Shown: positions 43,505 through 54,381 of the stretch, piece after piece
Numbering within the stretch: the first letter of the stretch is position 1
Layout of the letters: every line of letters begins with the position of its first letter
Source: Selaginella moellendorffii
Lineage: Eukaryota > Streptophyta > Lycopodiopsida > Selaginellales > Selaginellaceae
Direction: 5' to 3'
Length of the DNA stretch: 64,000 nucleotides
NCBI RefSeq assembly: GCF_000143415.4
Contig: NW_003314284.1
Span: 1,158,984 to 1,222,983 of the forward strand
The notes under the pieces: model-generated
Database searches by the model: none
Told to the model about the DNA's origin: nothing
What the model saw: the letters and a program-made list of their open reading frames with translations, nothing else
Position numbers and translations under genes: made by a program

Positions 43505-45847
43505 TCACTGTCTGTTGATGGATCTCTTAAACAAGTTTGCGAGCAGCACGTAGGAAGCACCATGGCTTCCAGACTCTGCCTTGAGCGCTTCCTCGGCGGC
43601 CCAGGTCCCAACCTCGCAGTCCCCATGAGTCTTGCAAGCGGCCAGCAAGCTCGTCCAGTCCTGGGGATCCGGCAACACGGGCATGCAAGCTATGAGCTCT
43701 TGCGCCTCCCACAGATACCCAGCTCGTCCCAGTGCATCCACCATGCAACTAAAGTGCTGCTTCCCGGGGCTCAATCCAAAGTCGGACACCATCGAGCGGA
43801 AGCACTTCCAGCTCCGGTACACGTCCCCACGATGGCTGAATCCCAGCAGGAGGCTCACAAAGGCGACGCTGTCGGAGGTCTCGTGGGCGATCGCGCCTTG
43901 CAGGTTTAGAGCCCCAAACATCTCCGCCATCAGCTCCATGTCTCCCTTGAGAGCATACATCCCAAGCATGGCCGTCCACGACACCAAGCTCCAGTCAGGC
44001 ATGCAATCGAAGAACGCTTTGGTTCTCTCTGGGCAAGAGCCACCGTTTTCGTCATTGGCACGGGCATTTGCAACGAGGAGTGCCGTCCATGAGCCAGGCG
44101 TTCGAGCGGGCATGTCGTGGAAGAGCTTCTGGGCTTCCTCGAAGATGCCGTGCTGCGCGAGCCCGGTTAGAAGCGCCGCCCAGGACTCGGTGTCGTGCTC
44201 GGGCATTGCGAAGAACAAGCTCTTGGCCTGATCGATATGACCGTGTTGGGCATAGGTCGCTACCATTGCGTTCCACGCGACAAGATCTCTCCTGGGCATG
44301 TTTTCGAAAAACCATAAGGCGTGATCGATCTTACCGCTGTTGGAAAACGCAGTGAGCATCGAGGTCCAGGAAATCATGTCTCTGTCCGGCATCATTTTCT
44401 CAAACAGAAACTTGGCTTCACTGGCCAGACCATTCACGGCATAGACCATTAGCATCGAGTTCCAGGTAACGAGGCTGTGCTCTTGCATTGATTCGAACAG
44501 TCCCTTGGCCTCGGTGATCCAAGAGCCATTCCTGGCGTAAGCAGACATCATTGAGTTTAGAGACACAAGATTCCACTCCGGCATTGCCTCAAACACTGCC
44601 TTAGATTCTTCAACGCTCCCGTTTTGTGCGTGAATGGAGAGAATTGTGTTTGAGGTTACCACATTGGCTCTTGGAATCGATTTGAAAAGAAGCATTGCTT
44701 CGAGCATTTGTCCATTCTGGGCATATGCCGAGATCATAGAGTTCCATGTGTATATGTCTCGCTGTGGCATCTTGTCGAAACTGGATTTTGCCTTTTCTAG
44801 CAGCCCACGCTGACAGTATACTGCTAGAAGGGCATTCCATATCACGAGATCTCTTGATGGCGCAGAGGTGAACAGCCACTCGGCCATTGCCACTTCCCCT
44901 TTCTGTGCATTTGCGACGAGGATCGCCGTCCAAGTTAGCATGTCCCAAGCGGGCATCGTACTGAACATCGAATATGCTTCTCTCGTGCGGTTGTTTTCTG
45001 CGTAGGCACTCACTACAGCATTATATGAAACAACGCTATGACCAGGCATAGCATCAAAAATTTCTAGAGCATCAACAAGATGCCCAAACATGGCATATGC
45101 CGAAAGTAATGTGTTCCATGTCATAAGATCTCTCTCCTGCATGCTGTCGAAAAGCTTCTTGGCTTCCGCCACCTCTGAAAGCGATGCAAGCATGGCATTA
45201 CATGTCACAAGATTTCGTGCAGGCATTTCTTCAAACAATGCCTTCGATTTTCCAATCTGCCCATGTTGGGCATATGCAGTCAGCATAGCAGTCCACGATA
45301 CCAGGACCTTCTCCGGCATCTCTTGAAATATTTTCTCCGCTTTGACCAGATTCCCTTGCAGGGAATATCCAGTCAGCATGGTGTTCCAAGTTGTTGCGTC
45401 CCACTCAGGCATTGCGTCAAACAAGGCCTGTGCCATGTCAAGATGCCGAGCTTGGGTATAAGCCACCAACATGGCATTCCACGATACCACGTCCTTGCTT
45501 GGCATGCTTTCAAAGATTCTTCGTGCCTCTACAATATTCTCGTCCTTGGAGTAAGCAACCAGCATGGTGGTCCAGGAAAATTGATCCCGGCTTGGCATCT
45601 CACAGAAGATTTTCCTCGCCTTGTCAAGCTGCCTGTTTTGGGCATAAGCCAGAAGCATGAGGTTCCAGGAGAAGCCATCCTTGTCAGGAATCGAGTCGAA
45701 GACCTCGCGAGCAAGCTGGGTGCTCCCATACCGGCCGTACATCTTGATCAGCAAGTTCGCAGCATAAACGCTGTGTTCATCGCTATGAAGTTGACGATGA
45801 ACTTGCCGGACTTCCTCAAGTGTCCTGCATGCTTTTATGGCTTGCAT
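43505..45847 (-). CDS. Pentatricopeptide repeat protein, S-type array with E-like end
   Basis: Intronless, 780 residues. After a short N-terminus it holds about 18 repeats, nearly all exactly 31 residues and of the S type (pattern SWNxMLxAYAQxGxxxxAxxxFxxMPxRD), not alternating P, L and S. The C-terminal part (DWTSLLAACKTHGDCEVG, then SYVLLANLF) matches the E1 region of E-class proteins but stops before E2 and DYW. PPR proteins bind organelle RNA, each repeat reading about one base. E-class members guide C-to-U editing and would need a DYW partner supplied in trans. Targeting is not obvious from the first residues. The start ATG (45845-45847) overlaps the first ATG of the divergent PPR gene by 11 nt. 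Confidence 0.88.
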   Translation of the reverse strand: MQAIKACRTLEEVRQVHRQLHSDEHSVYAANLLIKMYGRYGSTQLAREVFDSIPDKDGFSWNLMLLAYAQNRQLDKARKIFCEMPSRDQFSWTTMLVAYSKDENIVEARRIFESMPSKDVVSWNAMLVAYTQARHLDMAQALFDAMPEWDATTWNTMLTGYSLQGNLVKAEKIFQEMPEKVLVSWTAMLTAYAQHGQIGKSKALFEEMPARNLVTCNAMLASLSEVAEAKKLFDSMQERDLMTWNTLLSAYAMFGHLVDALEIFDAMPGHSVVSYNAVVSAYAENNRTREAYSMFSTMPAWDMLTWTAILVANAQKGEVAMAEWLFTSAPSRDLVIWNALLAVYCQRGLLEKAKSSFDKMPQRDIYTWNSMISAYAQNGQMLEAMLLFKSIPRANVVTSNTILSIHAQNGSVEESKAVFEAMPEWNLVSLNSMMSAYARNGSWITEAKGLFESMQEHSLVTWNSMLMVYAVNGLASEAKFLFEKMMPDRDMISWTSMLTAFSNSGKIDHALWFFENMPRRDLVAWNAMVATYAQHGHIDQAKSLFFAMPEHDTESWAALLTGLAQHGIFEEAQKLFHDMPARTPGSWTALLVANARANDENGGSCPERTKAFFDCMPDWSLVSWTAMLGMYALKGDMELMAEMFGALNLQGAIAHETSDSVAFVSLLLGFSHRGDVYRSWKCFRSMVSDFGLSPGKQHFSCMVDALGRAGYLWEAQELIACMPVLPDPQDWTSLLAACKTHGDCEVGTWAAEEALKAESGSHGASYVLLANLFKRSINRQ

Positions 45848-48215
45848 TGCAAAATCCCATGGAGAAGATCAGTCATGGCAGGCGTCAAAGTTGATGGAGC
45901 GCAGCGAGCTCCTCCAGCTCCTCAAATCCTGCCGCAGTCTCTCGGACGCCAAAAGGCTCCAGCTCAAATGCCAGCATCTAAATCTCTGCAACGATCTCCT
46001 CGTCTCAAACCGGCTCATTGAAACGCTCACGAGATGCGGGAGCACCGAGGGAGCCCGAGAGCTCTTCGATGGTATGGCCCTCAAGAACGTACACACCTGG
46101 GATTTCATGCTCGCAGCCTACATTCGCAGGGGGAGCATCAATCTCCATGCGGCCGAAGAGATCTTCCACGCCATGCCACAGAGAACTTTGATCTCGTGGA
46201 CCTCCATGCTCCACTGCTATGCCCAGCTCGGGCATATAGACAGAGCAAAGGCCCTCTTCGATCAAATGCCCCAAAAGGATATCGTTTCATGCACAGCAAT
46301 GCTCAAAGCATATGCCCAATGCGGGTACCTTGTCGACGCCAAGTCAGTCTTTGATAAGATGCCCTTCAAAGACTTGGTATCGTCAACCGCAATGCTAGAA
46401 GCATATTCCCAAGATGGAAGCGTGAGCGATGCTAGAGCCTTGTATGAAGAGATCCCACAACACACTCTTGTGTCTCTAAACGCCATGCTCCTGGTATATG
46501 CTCGAAATGGGCATATCCCAGATGCGAAACGAATCTTCGATGAGCTCTTGCCACACCGAGATCTAGTGTCGTGGAACACGATGCTGTGCGGCTATACACG
46601 AGAGGTGAATCCAGAAGATGCGTTGAGATTCTTTGGCGAGATCCCTCTATACACACTCCATTCATGCAACGCGATGCTCAACGCATATGCCCAGAAGGGG
46701 GATCCAGACGTTGCCAGGAGAATCTTTCAAACGATGGGAGCCCACGACCTGGTGTCAATGAACTCGATGCTGGCAATGCTCGCACGGATCGCGAGCGTGG
46801 AGGAATGCGAGAAGGTTTTCCGCTGGATGCCGGAGAGGAGCTTGATCTCTTGGACCTCGATGCTGGCGGCGTATGGTCAGGAAGGCGATCTCCACCGCGC
46901 GATGCAAGTCTTCGATGAGATGCCCGAGATCGATCTGGTGTCGTGCGCAGCAATGGTGGGAGCGATCGCGCAGTATGGAGATCCGTGGGAGGCAAGGAGA
47001 ATCGTGAACGAGGCGATGCCGGAGCACAATCTCTACTGCTGGAACACGCTCCTGGCGGCGGTAGTGAAGAACAAGAGCCTGGCGGCGCCGTTGGAGGAGG
47101 CGGGGCACATCTTCGATGCAATGCCCCACCGGGACCTCATCAGCTGGACACTTCTCCTCTTCTCGCTCGCCCAGCACGGCAGCGACCTCGATCGGCCCAG
47201 GCAGCTCTTCGATCGAATCCCTGTCCACGATCTCGCCTGCTGCAATGCTATGCTCCTCGCCTACGCCCGCCATGGCGATCTCCTCCACGCAAAGCGATTC
47301 TTCGATGCGATGCCCCAGCGCGACATCGTCTCCTGGAACACGATCCTCGCGGCGCTGGGCTCAAAATCTCTGTTCGAAGCGATGCCCCAGCGGGACCTCA
47401 CCTCCTTCTCGCTCGCCGGGCGCCTGGACGACACCATCGATGATCTCCCCTGCGCAATTCCCCCCGGCGACCCCGACCCTAATCCCTGGAACGCGATTCT
47501 GCTCGCCCACGCGCGGCTGGGCCGGATCGAGCACGCCAAGCACATCTTCGATCGCATCCCCGATCGAAACCCCATCTCCTGGGCGATGATGGTGGCCGCA
47601 TTTGCCGCGGCCGGGCATCTCGCCCACGCCAAGCGCGCCTTCGATCAAACGCCCCACCGCGACCTAATCTCCTGGAATGGCATCCTCTCCGCCTACACGG
47701 GGAATGGCCACCTGGCCCAAGCGCGCCACCTGTACGAGAGGATGCCGTACCGCGACACCGTGACCGCCAACGCGATGATGGCCGCCTTCGCCACCACCGG
47801 CCACGCCGCCGATGCGCTCCACGTGTTCTACTCCGCCAGCGCCGCCGCGGCCGACGGCCCCGATGCGTCGAGCTTCGTCTCGGCGCTCGCCGCCGCCAGC
47901 CACGCGGGTAGGGTTGGCCTGGGCGTCGCGCTCTTCGCGTCCATGGCGGCGGATTTTGGGATCGCCCCTGTCCAGCAGCATTGGTCGTGTATGGTGGATC
48001 TCTTCGCGAGATCGGGGCATCTATGGTGCGCGGAGGAGCTGCTTGCCCATATGCCCTTCGCGCCGGATGCGCTCGAGTGGAGGAGCTTGCTTGCCGGCGC
48101 GTCTAGGGTTGGGGGCGCCGGGGGTAGCGGCGATGCGGCGGCGGCGCTGGCGAGCTTGGATGATGCGAGCGGCGGAGGGCACGCGCTGCTCGCAAACCTC
48201 TGTTCTAGGGTTTAA
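45837..48215 (+). CDS. Pentatricopeptide repeat protein, S-type array, divergent partner
   Basis: Intronless, 792 residues from ATG 45837; Met 20 at 45894 (MERSELLQLLKSCRSL) is an equally good start and avoids overlap with the neighbour. About 18 mostly 31-residue S-type repeats (ISWTSMLHCYAQLGHIDRAK, VSWNTMLCGYTREVNPEDAL), then an E1-like end (WSCMVDLFARSGHLWCAEEL) that stops early after an Ala/Gly-rich tail. Two repeats near 47360-47470 are degenerate. Base use changes along the gene: the second half, from about 46950, is much more GC-rich than the first. Probable organelle RNA-binding protein. Same architecture as the divergent neighbour, so the pair may come from an old inverted duplication. 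Confidence 0.87.
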   Translation: MACIAKSHGEDQSWQASKLMERSELLQLLKSCRSLSDAKRLQLKCQHLNLCNDLLVSNRLIETLTRCGSTEGARELFDGMALKNVHTWDFMLAAYIRRGSINLHAAEEIFHAMPQRTLISWTSMLHCYAQLGHIDRAKALFDQMPQKDIVSCTAMLKAYAQCGYLVDAKSVFDKMPFKDLVSSTAMLEAYSQDGSVSDARALYEEIPQHTLVSLNAMLLVYARNGHIPDAKRIFDELLPHRDLVSWNTMLCGYTREVNPEDALRFFGEIPLYTLHSCNAMLNAYAQKGDPDVARRIFQTMGAHDLVSMNSMLAMLARIASVEECEKVFRWMPERSLISWTSMLAAYGQEGDLHRAMQVFDEMPEIDLVSCAAMVGAIAQYGDPWEARRIVNEAMPEHNLYCWNTLLAAVVKNKSLAAPLEEAGHIFDAMPHRDLISWTLLLFSLAQHGSDLDRPRQLFDRIPVHDLACCNAMLLAYARHGDLLHAKRFFDAMPQRDIVSWNTILAALGSKSLFEAMPQRDLTSFSLAGRLDDTIDDLPCAIPPGDPDPNPWNAILLAHARLGRIEHAKHIFDRIPDRNPISWAMMVAAFAAAGHLAHAKRAFDQTPHRDLISWNGILSAYTGNGHLAQARHLYERMPYRDTVTANAMMAAFATTGHAADALHVFYSASAAAADGPDASSFVSALAAASHAGRVGLGVALFASMAADFGIAPVQQHWSCMVDLFARSGHLWCAEELLAHMPFAPDALEWRSLLAGASRVGGAGGSGDAAAALASLDDASGGGHALLANLCSRV

Positions 48216-48296
48216 TTTGGCGCGAAAAATATATTTCAATGCAAGATATTCTTACGTACTTGATTATTCGGGGAAAAGATTCTCCAGGAACATTCT

Positions 48297-50144
48297 CTAT
48301 GCGGTCCCATTCTTGAGACCCGGGGGTACAAACCGGCAGACGCGAGCATCCGTGTAAACTCTCCCCGGCCTGCAAAAGTAATAGTTCTCGGGAGCGCAGT
48401 GAGAGTCGAGCGAGCAAACACACACTCCCTCTAGAGCACAGTGTGGAAGATTACTACTACTCCCACCAGAGATTCCAAGCGCAAAGTCGGACCACTCGCT
48501 CGAGAAGAAACCATCCGGATCAAGCTTGCTCTTCACCGCCAGGAACTCTTGCAGCTTGGGATACTTGGCAACGGTGCGAGGCCCAAACGCGATGTTCCTG
48601 TTCTTCCCCCAGTGCGGGAGGCCTCCATACTTGAACAAGGCCATCTGTTCCACCTCTTCCAGCACGTCCTCGTCCAGCCTGGGAGTGTTCCCGCTGCGAG
48701 CTCGGTAGTAAGTTATGTCCACATCGACTGCGTCGGATTGCTTTCCCAGGTATGCGGACGAGGCTCGGACGTAGCGCATGAGGAAGCCATTGTAGAGGTC
48801 CACTCCACACAGGGCGGCGGGATTTAGAGCTCTGAGTTTCTTGACGTCGGTGATGAAGTCCTGGATCTTGTCCACCGAGATGGAGACGGTGGTCTGATGG
48901 TAGAACAGGCCTCTCACGGTGGGATCCCAGGGACAGACGAGTTGTCTAGAGGTTGAAGCCTGGCAGGCACCGGAGGACTGGATCTTGTGGTGGAAACCAA
49001 CGACCGGGTAGCCTGTGAAAACTCCACCTGAGCTTTTCTTGAAGCCTTCCCCAGTAGTGAAAAGAACTTGAGTTTGCACCAATCCAGTGGCACACTTCCC
49101 AGGAGAGTCACCTGATATCTCGAAAGCTTCCTCTGTAAGAAAAAGAGTACTGAGTCGCTACTGTTTTATCAAACGGAAACAGTACGTACCGAGAGCTCTT
49201 TGAGCTTCAACTATAGTGGTTAGCGTCGGTTGAAATCCAATGAAATCATTCACGCCGTCTCCGCTGGTACTTGCAGGAACACGGTCGTCTGCTCTGTAGA
49301 TGAGTTTGTACTTCGATGGAATCCAAGAGACGTCTCCAAACTCGTGGTTCTTCCCAAACTCTAGAATCTCTTTCTCCAGATTCACGTCGGAGGCCTCAAA
49401 CTTCGTCACCGATCTCTTGAATATCGGCTGCAGTGCCAAAGTCACCTGTGATATCACTCCCAGAACTCCGAGTGAGACCTTGGCAGCATTCATAAAATCT
49501 TCGTCCTGCTCAGTGATGTTGACAACTTTCGCAAAACCTTCCTTCTCTGGCGCTGGAACGACCATCGTCATCGCTTTCACATACTCGTGAACGGCACTTC
49601 CTTTCCCGAACAAGGAACTTCCATGAGACCCTGTGCTTAACAGCCCTCCAAGCGAAATCCCGTTCCAATAAGGCGACGAAGGAAGAGCCAGGCCGTGCCT
49701 TCCAATCTCCTGCAAAAGCCTCGAGAGCTCTACACCACTGTCCGCCGTTACAGTCATGGAGCTCGCGGTCACCACTATTCTGCTGGAGTATTTTGCCGTG
49801 CTGATAACAAGGCCAGAAGTCCCTCCAGGACACGCGAACTTGGGAATGCTGTGAGCTGAATTGCTCACAACCTTCATCTTCATCCTGTTCTTCACACCGT
49901 GTGCGACTATATCAACCAGCTCCTGCTCCGTGGAGGGAAACGCTACTTCCCCTACCTTGCAAAGGCTCCTGTCCGGCCAAGTTCCATATGCGTTGAAAAC
50001 CATGCACGCCCCGGTTGCAACATCGCAGCGAACTGGAGAAAGTGGAGCTGCAAGCACGACATTAGTCGCGAGGACCCAAAGGAGCAACGCAGCAGCAGGA
50101 GGCAACATTGGCACAGAAAACTTGGAGCTCATCGTCTCAAACAC
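48297..50144 (-). CDS. L-gulonolactone oxidase-like secreted FAD enzyme
   Basis: Two exons, complement(48297..49132, 49190..50144), 596 residues, joined across a 57-nt intron in phase. A signal peptide (hydrophobic AAALLLWVLATNVVLA) suggests secretion or the endomembrane system. Met at 50132 is a likely alternative start. The FAD-binding type 4 domain covers about residues 60-230 (FPSTEQELVDIV, then SVGVELSRLL-like DSGVELSRLL and GGLLSTGSHGSSL). The ALO-type C-terminal domain follows (ITYYRARSGN, LPHWGKNRN, KLDPDGFFSSEW). It ends with a Cys-rich tail (CALEGVCVCSLDSHC) typical of plant GULLO proteins. The family oxidises L-gulono-1,4-lactone towards ascorbate; some plant members have weak or other activity. 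It converges with the plus-strand PPR gene; the stops are about 80 nt apart. Confidence 0.9.
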
Positions 50145-50559
50145 GGATCTTCCGAGTTTTCACAAATGACTATTGGAAAAGCATTTCAACAAGAAGCATG
50201 ATCGACACCGAGGAACTAGAAACAGAAAATTAAAGGGAGAAACTTCTGTGCAAGCAGTAAATCTGGAAAACAGCTGTAGCATTACAAGGAATCCACGACC
50301 AACGTAAGTTAACAACAACGACGACAAGAAGCTAAAGGCAGAGCAAAGCAAGCAAAGAAAAGAAGTACCTCGAAAGTCAAAAAGTACTGGCAGTAGTTAC
50401 TCGCCCTGCGACGCGATCAATGTCCCCTTGCTCATGCTCAATAAAGGAAAAGAGTGTGTATAAACCCTAAAAAGCGGCCTACCGACATATTATGATACAC
50501 AGCCAACTTGCAAACTTGTTAAGATCGAGCTATGACTGGGCAAGTGAAGGCATGAACTA
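50145..50559. other. Upstream region of the GULLO-like gene
   Basis: Holds the leader and presumably the promoter. No clear TATA box or other motif was identified. Confidence 0.4.
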
Positions 50560-51500
50560 GAGCTTGCTGAGAGTTTTAGAAGGCAAGCGCGTAACGAAAG
50601 CGTCGATTGCTCTCACTTCCAGTGGCCAGGGCGGTTGGCGGATCCAGGTACTACGTGAAGGAGGTGAACGAACCGCGCGAAGACGTCATGGTTCGCTGCG
50701 AGCGCTGCCCCGTCTTCCTGCTGGAGGTTTCAGGTCCGCTCTTGAAGATCGCAGGCGCGGCCGTATGCTTCCAGTCCAGTGACCGAGCCGCTCAAGATGG
50801 GCCTGATGGTGCGTAGAAGCAACTTCGAGGAGATGGATGCTCTATGCCGGATGGTGGTGGCCTTTCGCATATCGCTGGACAGGCTCGCATCTCTGCAGGA
50901 GGACGTAGGCGGCATGGACCGGCTTGGCAGCAGCGACGCTCCCGTATCCGTTACAGGAGCTTCACTGCGCTGGTGTTGGTGTGGAGGTGCTTAGCTTTGG
51001 AAAGCTCTACTTGCAATCGAGCAAAGCTGGCAAAGAGGATCAAAGCCCGAGGACACAAGCAAGCTCTGGCCTAGTCGGGAGTAATGTTCACGCTGAGTGG
51101 TCCTCGCACGGCTGTGCTCCGGAGATTTTGAGCGGGCGGTGGCTCATGGAGCTCATGGAGCTCATGGAGTTCAAGATCTACAGGACGCTGCTGCGATCTA
51201 TCACCCGACCTCCAGCCTGTCTGTCTCCTCGCTCGCAAGTGCTTGCAGCATCCGGTCATTTCCCCGGTGCCGTGCACGGGGACCTGAGGCTGGAGAATCT
51301 GCTCGTGGACAGAGGCTTGACGCATGTCGTGGCTGTCGACTTCGAAAGGGGGATTGAAGGAGTGGACCGGTATATGTCCGTGGTTGCATCAGTGGAACTG
51401 ATCCATTTGGTGGTGTTTTTGGCGCAGATATCCTTTGTACATGAACCAGGCCGACGTGCAGTGGCTGCCGCAAGTAGGCACTTCCGCCAAAGCCTTCTTT
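50560..51500 (+). pseudogene. Broken Crinkler-type kinase-like gene
   Basis: Pieces in different frames fit one protein: RCERCPVFLLEVSGPLLKIA (50694-50755), then PVTEPLKMGLMVRRSNFEEM (about 50776-50835), and AVHGDLRLENLLV with VAVDFERGIEG (51272-51360). The HGDLR..N..V and VDF motifs are the catalytic and metal loops of a protein-kinase-like fold. The EVSGP-x-LKI-x-GA block is what I recall from the kinase-type Crinkler (CRN-like) proteins of fungi, oomycetes and some plants. Stops and frame changes break it. The last 90 nt match 34139-34190. The CRN link is an inference from memory. Confidence 0.5.
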
Positions 51501-52806
51501 ATTTCAAACTCCAACCATAGCCAGCAGCTTTCGCTCACGATGTCGTTGGCATCAACCAGAAACTCCATCCAAAGATAGTCCTGGAGTAAGTACTTGAGCG
51601 CTGCACGCCTCGACGCCGCGCCATCCCTGTAGGCCATGGAAGCCTTCAGGCACATCTCGTTGATGAATGCAGTATCGGGGTGACTTTGGTGTCTCTCGAC
51701 AAGTCGAGGAACTCGGGCTATCCCCGGGCAGTGTCCAGACGGTAATTCAAAGGCGCCGGCTTGATCGCCATCTGGATGATGAACTCGGAGGCTTTGGCTG
51801 CTAGATCACGAGGTGCTCACCCGCTTGAACGAGTCGGAGCCAAGGCGAAAGAATGGTACCTGCTTAGCTAGGATTTTCATGTCACGGAGCTCCCTCTCCA
51901 CGACCCTGGCCTGCCACCTCCCTCATCGAAGTGTGTCCTTGTTGGCGTCTCTTAGAAAATCAAGAAAAAAATTTTGAGCTGGTGGTTGAACCAGTGGAGA
52001 GAGTGTCTCTGGGAACTGGCGGACTTCTATGTGGAGCGGAGTTTCACAGTGCAACCGAGTTTGCGTCTTTAAATCTTGCGCTTTTACGAACTTTGTATCG
52101 GAGTGATTTCGATTGAATTCACTGTCAAACCTTTAAGACGGGTCGCCAGCTCACAGAGGGCATTTCTCTTTTGCACTTTACTGTTATGGGAGTCAAGCGA
52201 CCTTCACAACAAATTATACTGTCGTCTTTTCCTTACATTTCATTCCTTTTGAGAAGTTCATTGAGAATGTAAAGGTTATACTTGTGTTCTCTCTCTCTCT
52301 CTCTCTCTCGCGCGAACGACGCAACGCTGCCGGCTGGATCTTTGGAGGCAGCAGTCACGTATGCCGTGCAGCTTCTCACGTCGCTGTTCCAGCTACTTTT
52401 CACGATTTTGGTTTCACTTTTACAGAGAGCCGCAAGAAAGCAAAGTCAGGCACGCAGAATCAGTTGGTTGAGCTACGAAGTTGACAAATGTCGTCCACGA
52501 CCGTCATGACTTTGGAAGATTATTCATGCAAAGAGAATTGCTCCACCGACCATACAGTCTCGACACGAAAGAAGAATAGAAAAGGAGATTTCCAAATCAA
52601 AGTGTTCTTTATTGCAAACCAAAGGAGCAAAGTATCGGCTATATCTCTTCTATTTGACAGAAGATTGGGACGATTCAAAACTCCCGAACAGTTTTAAAAT
52701 GGTAGTTTGATACCTTTGTGCTGTCGTGGAATGGAATGGACTGTAAGCTAATAAAAAAACCCCCCGTTGTTTTTGTCTCTGTTGTCCCAAATTTTCTCGC
52801 CTTGTT
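51501..52806. other. Intergenic region 3' of PDH E1-alpha
   Basis: No intact gene. A minus-strand open stretch (51389-51655) reads ALKYLLQDYLWMEFLVDAND; I do not recognise it, and it may be part of the adjoining dead gene. A CT microsatellite lies at 52289-52309. The PDH 3' untranslated region occupies the right end. Confidence 0.45.
52289..52309. repeat. CT microsatellite
   Basis: About ten CT dinucleotides followed by CGCGCG. Simple sequence. Confidence 0.95.
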
Positions 52807-54311
52807 TTATACTTCCGCTGTCCCAGCAGTGAAGGCCGGATCCTCGCACCTGTATTTCCCATCTGGCCCGATACCAAAGCCCCTGGGGTCCGCAAAGACG
52901 TTCTCGAGCAGCTGGCTGCGAGGCGGAAGAGGCGACGCGTCCGCAAACTCCACGGCATCCTCCACAATCTCGTCAATCTTCTTCTCGATGGTTTTCAAGT
53001 CCGCCTCACTGGCCAGTCCGTTCTCCAGCAAGTACTTCTTGAAAGCAGCGATGGGATCGCGAACGGCATACTTGTTCTTTTGCTCTGGAAAGAAAGAAAA
53101 AAGAGCAAAAGCTTAGCCTCCAAAGAACCAAAGAAGAAACTCCAAAAAAACGAAGAGAATAACAAAACTTACCAGGCTTCCGGAGCTCGTCCGGGTCGGC
53201 GAGAGAATGGCCTCTATACCGATAAGTCTCACACTCGACAAGCGTCGGGCCGTCACCTCTCCGGGCCCTCGCAATGGCTTCCTTGGCCACCTCGCGAACT
53301 TTGAGCACGTCCATTCCGTCGACGTGAACTCCGGGCATGCCAAAAGCCTCTCCTTTCTTCCAGATCTCCGGCACCGACGTAGCTCTAAAGTGATCCATGC
53401 CGATCGCCCAGAGGTTGTTCTCCACCACGTAGACAATCGGGAGCTTCCACAGCGCCGCCATGTTCAAGCACTCGAAGAACTGGCCATTGTTGCAAGTTCC
53501 ATCCCCGAAAAACGCCAGCGTCACCGCGTCCACGCTGAGATCCTTGAGAACTTCGCGCGAGTACTTGGTGTTGAAGGCTGCTCCAGTCGCCACGGGGATT
53601 CCCTCTCCGATGAAGGCAAATCCTCCCAGCAGCCTGTGCTCCTTGGAGAACATATGCATGGATCCACCTTGTCCGCGGCAGCAGCCAGTGGCTTTGCCGA
53701 AGAGCTCGCTCATCACTTGCCTGGCGGGGACGCCTTTGCTCAGCGCGTGGACGTGATCCCGGTAAGTGCTGCAAATGTAGTCGTCCTTCTTGAGAGACTT
53801 GATGAATCCCGTGGACACGGCCTCCTGCCCGTTGTAGAGATGGACGAATCCAAACATCTTGGAGCGGTAGTACATCTGGGCACACATATCCTCGAAGCAG
53901 CGCCCGAGGATCATGTCCTCGTAGAGCTCCAATCCCTCTTCCCTCGTCACGAGCTGGGGAGACAAGCGAGAATTTCGTCAGGAATCCATAGCCGATCGCC
54001 ATGCATTGCTGCATGGCCAGATCTATGTCGAGAATAAGGTGAAAATAGAGGGAGGGACTCACCGCGTCGGCGATCTTTAGGGGAGATTCTTTGACAGGGG
54101 CCGCTGTGGCGGCGACAACGCAGCTTCTCCTGCCGTGCGCGGCGGAGGATCCATGGCCGCTCGAAATCCTGACCCTCCTGCCCGTGAACGCGCTGCTCCT
54201 TTTGTGAAAGCCTACCACACTGGAAGATCCGGCGTCGTCGCGGCTGGCGCCGGTGGAGATGGATGGGCTGAGAGACGCCACAGCGCGCGAGGCAAGAGAG
54301 GAGGCCGCCAT
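52807..54311 (-). CDS. PDH-E1 ALPHA: Pyruvate dehydrogenase E1 component alpha subunit, plastid type
   Basis: Three exons in phase: complement(52807..53084, 53173..53953, 54063..54311), 435 residues. With E1-beta it decarboxylates pyruvate using thiamine diphosphate and feeds acetyl-CoA to plastid fatty-acid synthesis. Exon 1 is a Ser/Ala/Arg-rich transit peptide, mature from about residue 70. Visible family sequence: [55 protein letters not shown], and the thiamine-diphosphate/Mg motif GDG..NN ([14 protein letters not shown]). [14 protein letters not shown] also matches the family. The sequence is closer to the plastid and cyanobacterial form than to the mitochondrial one, which carries regulatory phosphoserines in a different loop. 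Introns are 88 and 109 nt, longer than most here. Confidence 0.94.
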
Positions 54312-54374
54312 CGATGGAGCTCTCTAGCTGAAAGAGCTCGGGTATTTTCAATAAGCTGGATGCCCTGCCCCAAA

Positions 54375-54381
54375 TTATATA
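54375..54381 (-). promoter_or_regulatory. TATA box candidate of PDH E1-alpha
   Basis: TATATAA on the minus strand, about 64 nt upstream of the start codon, flanked by GC-rich sequence. Position fits a leader of about 30-35 nt. Confidence 0.45.
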
